Below are positions 5,763 to 7,898 of a DNA stretch of 7,898 bases, in pieces; position 1 is the first letter of the stretch, and each line of letters begins with the position of its first letter. This stretch comes from DATAYF01 sp036272735 (GTDB lineage Bacteria; Chloroflexota; Ktedonobacteria; Ktedonobacterales; Ktedonobacteraceae), in contig DATAYF010000563.1 of assembly GCA_036272735.1 (NCBI GenBank), forward strand, positions 1-7,898, written 5' to 3'. The position numbers were made by a program, and so were the translations under genes. A model generated the notes under the pieces. The model was not told the origin of the DNA. It saw nothing but the letters and a program-made list of their open reading frames with translations, and made no database searches.

Positions 5763-5788
5763 GCCTGAATACTCGACCGGTTCTCTAG
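5763..5788 (-). repeat. Right terminal inverted repeat of the IS1182-like unit
   Basis: This is the perfect inverted partner of 2284-2309. No transposase sequence adjoins it, and the nearest gene is marR, about 170 bp inward. The outer base pair next to CTAG does not match between the two sides, so the repeat ends there. Confidence 0.92.
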
Positions 5789-6041
5789 GCGCGGACTTGC
5801 CTTGAATCTTCTGATTTACGTTGTATCTTCGTCATGATGAAAAAGCGCTACTGTTCATGAAGGGATGCACCTTCACACGACATTGAGATCCTAATGCGAC
5901 AGGTTATGGCTCTTGTCCAGGCTTGATACTCCCATGAAAAAGGGAATCATGGGAAGCCAATTGGAGCTAAAAAGTCCCTGACCGATCCCACAGAGTCTGG
6001 GATCAGTAAAGTCATTAGATCTATCGACGGCAAGTACGTAC
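5789..6041. other. Intergenic stretch between the IS1182-like unit and the IS110-like gene
   Basis: No gene is supported; a 62-codon minus frame here overlaps the IS110 transposase end and has no features. Two good hairpins are present: TCCCATGA (5930-5937) with TCATGGGA (5947-5954), and GATCCCA (5984-5990) with TGGGATC (5998-6004). On the minus strand the second is followed 9 nt later by a run of five T, so it could act as a terminator for the transposase. The right boundary of the IS110-type element (its downstream end) must lie here, but I cannot place it. Confidence 0.45.
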
Positions 6042-7280
6042 TCAGGCAGCAGGGCCGGTAGGAGTAAGCGTGACTTCATAGCCCAGCTTCTCTAAGCGCC
6101 GCATCAGCCGCTTCTGGACGGCTTGCCGATCCCACTCGTCGAAGTAGTTGCCTCCCATCTCCTCGTAGTCCTTCTCCTCAACCAGAACATGGTAGATGAT
6201 GACGAGAAGTGTATGTCCGACGGCAATTGTCGCCTTCTTGCCGCCTCGTCGGAGGGCGAGACGGTGATACTGAGCCGAGAGATAGCAGTCCTTGGTATGG
6301 GTGGCTGCATGTGCTGCTTCGACTAGAGCGGTGCGTAGCCAGGGGCTGCCTTTGCGGGTTCGACCGCTTAGGCGCTTGCCGGCGCTCTCATTGTTGCCCG
6401 GGCACATGCCGGCCCACGAAGCAAGGTGCCGAGCACTAGGGAAGCGGCTCATGTCCTCACCGATCTCAGCGAGGATGTTTTCTGCTAGACGGCGCTTGAT
6501 CCCTGGGATTGTCTCCAAACGCTTGAGTTGTGCCTCAAACGGGTGTAGTCGTTTGGCAATCTCCTTGTTCAATTCGGCGATGCGCTCCTCTCAGCTATCG
6601 ATATGGGCGAGCTGCTCTTTGATCAAGAAGCGGTGGTGAGAGGTAAAGCGCCCCTGGAGGGCCTGGGCAAGCAGATCCCGTTTCGAACGCATACATCCCC
6701 GTGCGCGTTCGGCCAGAGATTTTGGGTTGTCTTCTCCCGCAAGCAAGGCTTCTAGCATTGCGCGGGCAGACACGCCCATCACGTCGCTTCCCACCGACGC
6801 CAACTTGATATTCGCCCCTTCCAGGATCTTCTGGAGCCGATTCACGGCTCGACACCGCTCCTTGCTCAAGCTCGTACGGTAGCGCGTCAATTCGCGGACT
6901 TGGCGTTGGGAGGCCGGAGGGACAAAACTGGGACGCAGCAGCCCGTGCTGCAATAAATCAGCGAACCACTCGGCGTCCTTCACATCGGTCTTGCGCCCTG
7001 GTACGGCTTTGATATGCTGGGCATTGACCAGCAGCAGTTCAAAATGCCCTTCCAGCAACGCATAAATTGGTTGCCAATAGACACTGGTTGATTCCATGGC
7101 CACATGGGTCACACCACGGGTAGTGAGCCATTGACGCAGGCGCAGCACATCAGGGGTCATGGTGCTAAAGAGTTCAAGTTCCTTATGGCGTTGTCCTTTG
7201 GCGTCAGGAGTACTGGCACAAGCTGTCACGCTCTTCTTGTGCACATCGAGTCCCGCGCAACGTTCATAGACGATATTCAT
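6042..7280 (-). pseudogene. IS110-family transposase, interrupted by one in-frame TGA
   Basis: This is a DEDD recombinase of the IS110 family, which acts with a bridge RNA. The full frame is 412 codons with one internal stop at codon 230 (6591-6593). The N-terminal RuvC-like domain shows D12 (GLDVHKK), E63 (AMEST), D99 and D102 (KTDVKDAEW). The C-terminal Transposase_20 domain has TIPGIKRRLAENILAEIG, FPSARHLASWAG and PGNNESAGKRLSGRTRKGSPWLR, with the probable catalytic serine at codon 299. Both halves are in the same frame and otherwise intact, so one nonsense change separates the two catalytic halves. The start at 7280 is chosen because GGAGG lies 5 nt upstream; an upstream in-frame extension to 7343 has no such site. 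AGGAG just after the TGA might allow restart at TTG 6572, but its 12-nt distance is poor. Confidence 0.88.
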
Positions 7281-7289
7281 GGGTTCCTC

Positions 7290-7466
7290 CAGACAAACCA
7301 TGGACGGGCGACGGGATGCCCAGCCTGGGTCAAATTCTCCCATACGTGCTTCCCAATGACGAGAGCGACAGACGGTGGTGCTTGAGAGGCATCCTGGATC
7401 ACACTGGTGGTCCGGGGCGCCTCACGAGTAGCAAATCGATCCTTAACGGAGCGCCCGCCCTGCTGC
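7290..7466 (-). ncRNA. Candidate IS110 bridge RNA
   Basis: The minus strand just upstream of the transposase can form two large stem-loops in series. GGGCGC (7451-7456) pairs with GCGCCC (7415-7420) around a 30-nt loop. GGATGCC (7388-7394) pairs with GGCATCC (7314-7320) around 67 nt, which has further short pairing (TCTC with GAGA). Two stems with large internal loops upstream of an IS110 transposase is the arrangement of a bridge RNA with target- and donor-binding loops. A TAGAAT that could be a -10 box lies at 7468-7473, without a good -35. Ends are estimates, and the loop assignments could not be tested against the element's ends. Confidence 0.4.
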
Positions 7467-7480
7467 CATTCTACCCTTTT

Positions 7481-7510
7481 TCATGCGCGGTGGGGCGCCA
7501 GGGCGCATGA
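7481..7510. repeat. Hairpin with 8-bp stem
   Basis: TCATGCGC (7481-7488) pairs with GCGCATGA (7503-7510) around a 14-nt GC-rich loop that itself contains GGCGCC. It lies between the candidate bridge RNA and the larger structure at 7514-7596. No T-run makes it a clear terminator. Confidence 0.6.
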
Positions 7511-7513
7511 CCC

Positions 7514-7596
7514 ACTGGTGGCGAAGTCGATTTTCGCGCTTGCTATCTGGCAAGTTCAAGCTCAGTGTGAGCGTCGTTTTTGACTTCGCCACCAGT
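7514..7596. repeat. 15-bp inverted repeat enclosing two small hairpins
   Basis: ACTGGTGGCGAAGTC (7514-7528) is perfectly inverted at 7582-7596. The 53 bases between hold CTTGC/GCAAG (7539-7554) and GCTCA/TGAGC (7560-7572), so the whole would fold as a three-way junction on either strand. ACTGGTGG occurs again at about 7404-7411. It could belong to the IS110-type left end, be an unrelated structured RNA or small repeat element, or be the target into which the IS110 inserted. Confidence 0.6.
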
Positions 7597-7703
7597 ATCA
7601 CTTTGGGGGCTTATGGCTCGCTTGCTGAAGAAGAGCTACAAAGTGCAAACAATCCAGCTTGTGATGAATAGCAAAGCCATTAGATGGGAGAAGGGGGTGT
7701 TCT
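7597..7703. other. Leader region of the helix-turn-helix gene
   Basis: No gene or clear promoter is seen. The AAGGGGG at 7691-7697 serves as ribosome binding site for the gene starting at 7704. Confidence 0.4.
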
Positions 7704-7898
7704 ATGGCAAAACATAAAAGGATTTCGACAGTGCAACCGCTATTGTTGAGCGTTGCTGATGTGGCAATACAGTTGGGCGTATGCCGTACTACGGTTTACC
7801 ATTACATCTACCTGGAAGGGTTGCCCTCGATGCTGCTACGTGGCGTACGTCGTGTGCATCCTGACTCTTTACAGACGTGGCTGAAATCGCATGAAACA
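7704..7898 (+). CDS. Helix-turn-helix (excisionase/MerR-like) DNA-binding protein, 3' end outside window
   Basis: From ATG 7704 the frame is open for 65 codons to the last base, so the C-terminus is missing. Residues 15-60 read as one winged helix-turn-helix of the HTH_17 type: LSVADVAIQLGVCRTTVYHYI, a short linker, then a basic RGVRRVHPDSLQTWL wing ending with the characteristic W-L. Such domains occur in excisionases, plasmid and ICE regulators and small adaptor proteins. AAGGGGG lies 6 nt upstream of the start. Codons appear ordinary. Whether it continues as a short excisionase or a longer protein cannot be seen. Confidence 0.75.
   Translation, partial: MAKHKRISTVQPLLLSVADVAIQLGVCRTTVYHYIYLEGLPSMLLRGVRRVHPDSLQTWLKSHET

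Larger units (their letters stand above)
2284..5788 (-). mobile_element. IS1182-family-like transposon with MarR/SRPBCC passenger operon
   Basis: The unit is 3505 bp including the terminal CTAG on each side. It is bounded by a perfect 26-bp inverted repeat (2284-2309 and 5763-5788) and holds, all on the minus strand, a promoter, marR, two SRPBCC genes, a palindrome and the transposase. The repeat identity stops at 2309 and 5763: beyond these points the sequence next to the right arm does not resemble the transposase end. This favours true terminal repeats over a deleted second copy of the gene. CTAG at 2284-2287 and 5785-5788 could be a 4-bp target duplication; being palindromic, it could equally be the tip of the repeat. 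A plain IS1182-type IS is about half this length, so the upstream 1.9 kb is passenger. Confidence 0.6.
6042..7470 (-). mobile_element. IS110-type insertion sequence (boundaries approximate)
   Basis: The unit is inferred from the transposase plus about 190 bp of structured non-coding sequence upstream of it, the position where IS110-group elements encode their bridge RNA. IS110 elements usually lack terminal inverted repeats and large target duplications, so neither end can be fixed from one copy. The true element probably extends some way beyond both given coordinates. Confidence 0.5.

Noticed and set aside
6591..6593. TGA in the IS110 transposase as a recoded (selenocysteine or tryptophan) codon
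   Set aside because: No family precedent that I know of and no supporting element seen; a nonsense change or sequencing error is simpler.
1..7898. CRISPR array, tRNA or rRNA genes
   Set aside because: No regularly spaced direct repeats with unique spacers and no tRNA or rRNA signature was found on either strand by eye.

Overview
The window looks like an accessory region of a bacterial chromosome, built almost entirely of mobile elements and the small genes they carry or flank. No rRNA, tRNA or housekeeping gene is present. The mixture of IS200/IS605-type, IS1182-type and IS110-type elements with MarR and SRPBCC genes would suit a large, IS-rich genome such as Ktedonobacteria (Chloroflexota). 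That taxonomic guess is inference only; nothing in the sequence proves it.

Layout. (1) Bases 1-97 are the right end of an IS200/IS605-type element: the probable last codons of a TnpB protein overlapping a folded omega-RNA-like 3' end. (2) Bases 293-1573 form a cassette bounded by a 93-bp, 95%-identical inverted repeat. It contains no transposase, only a gene on the minus strand for a membrane-anchored protein with a duplicated six-cysteine domain. (3) A free-standing RimJ/RimL-type GNAT acetyltransferase gene lies on the plus strand (1691-2242). (4) Bases 2284-5788 are bounded by a perfect 26-bp inverted repeat whose outermost bases read CTAG on both sides. Inside, all on the minus strand, are a promoter, a marR-type regulator gene, two SRPBCC (AHSA1-like) genes, a perfect palindrome and an IS1182-type transposase gene. 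This reads best as an IS1182-family transposon with a regulated passenger operon. The transposase carries a frameshift near its C-terminus. (5) Bases 6042-7280 are an IS110-type transposase gene interrupted by one in-frame TGA. The strand upstream of it (about 7290-7466) can fold like a bridge RNA, and beyond that lies a strongly structured 7481-7596 block. (6) At the right edge (7704-7898) the first 65 codons of a small helix-turn-helix protein run out of the window.

How the parts work together: in the 2284-5788 unit the MarR protein probably regulates its own promoter (TTGACA-N17-TAGAAT), and with it the adjacent SRPBCC gene (4-nt gap) and the second SRPBCC gene. The transposase and the outer repeats would move the whole set. 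The two items most worth checking are this passenger-carrying IS1182 unit and the transposase-less inverted-repeat cassette at 293-1573.
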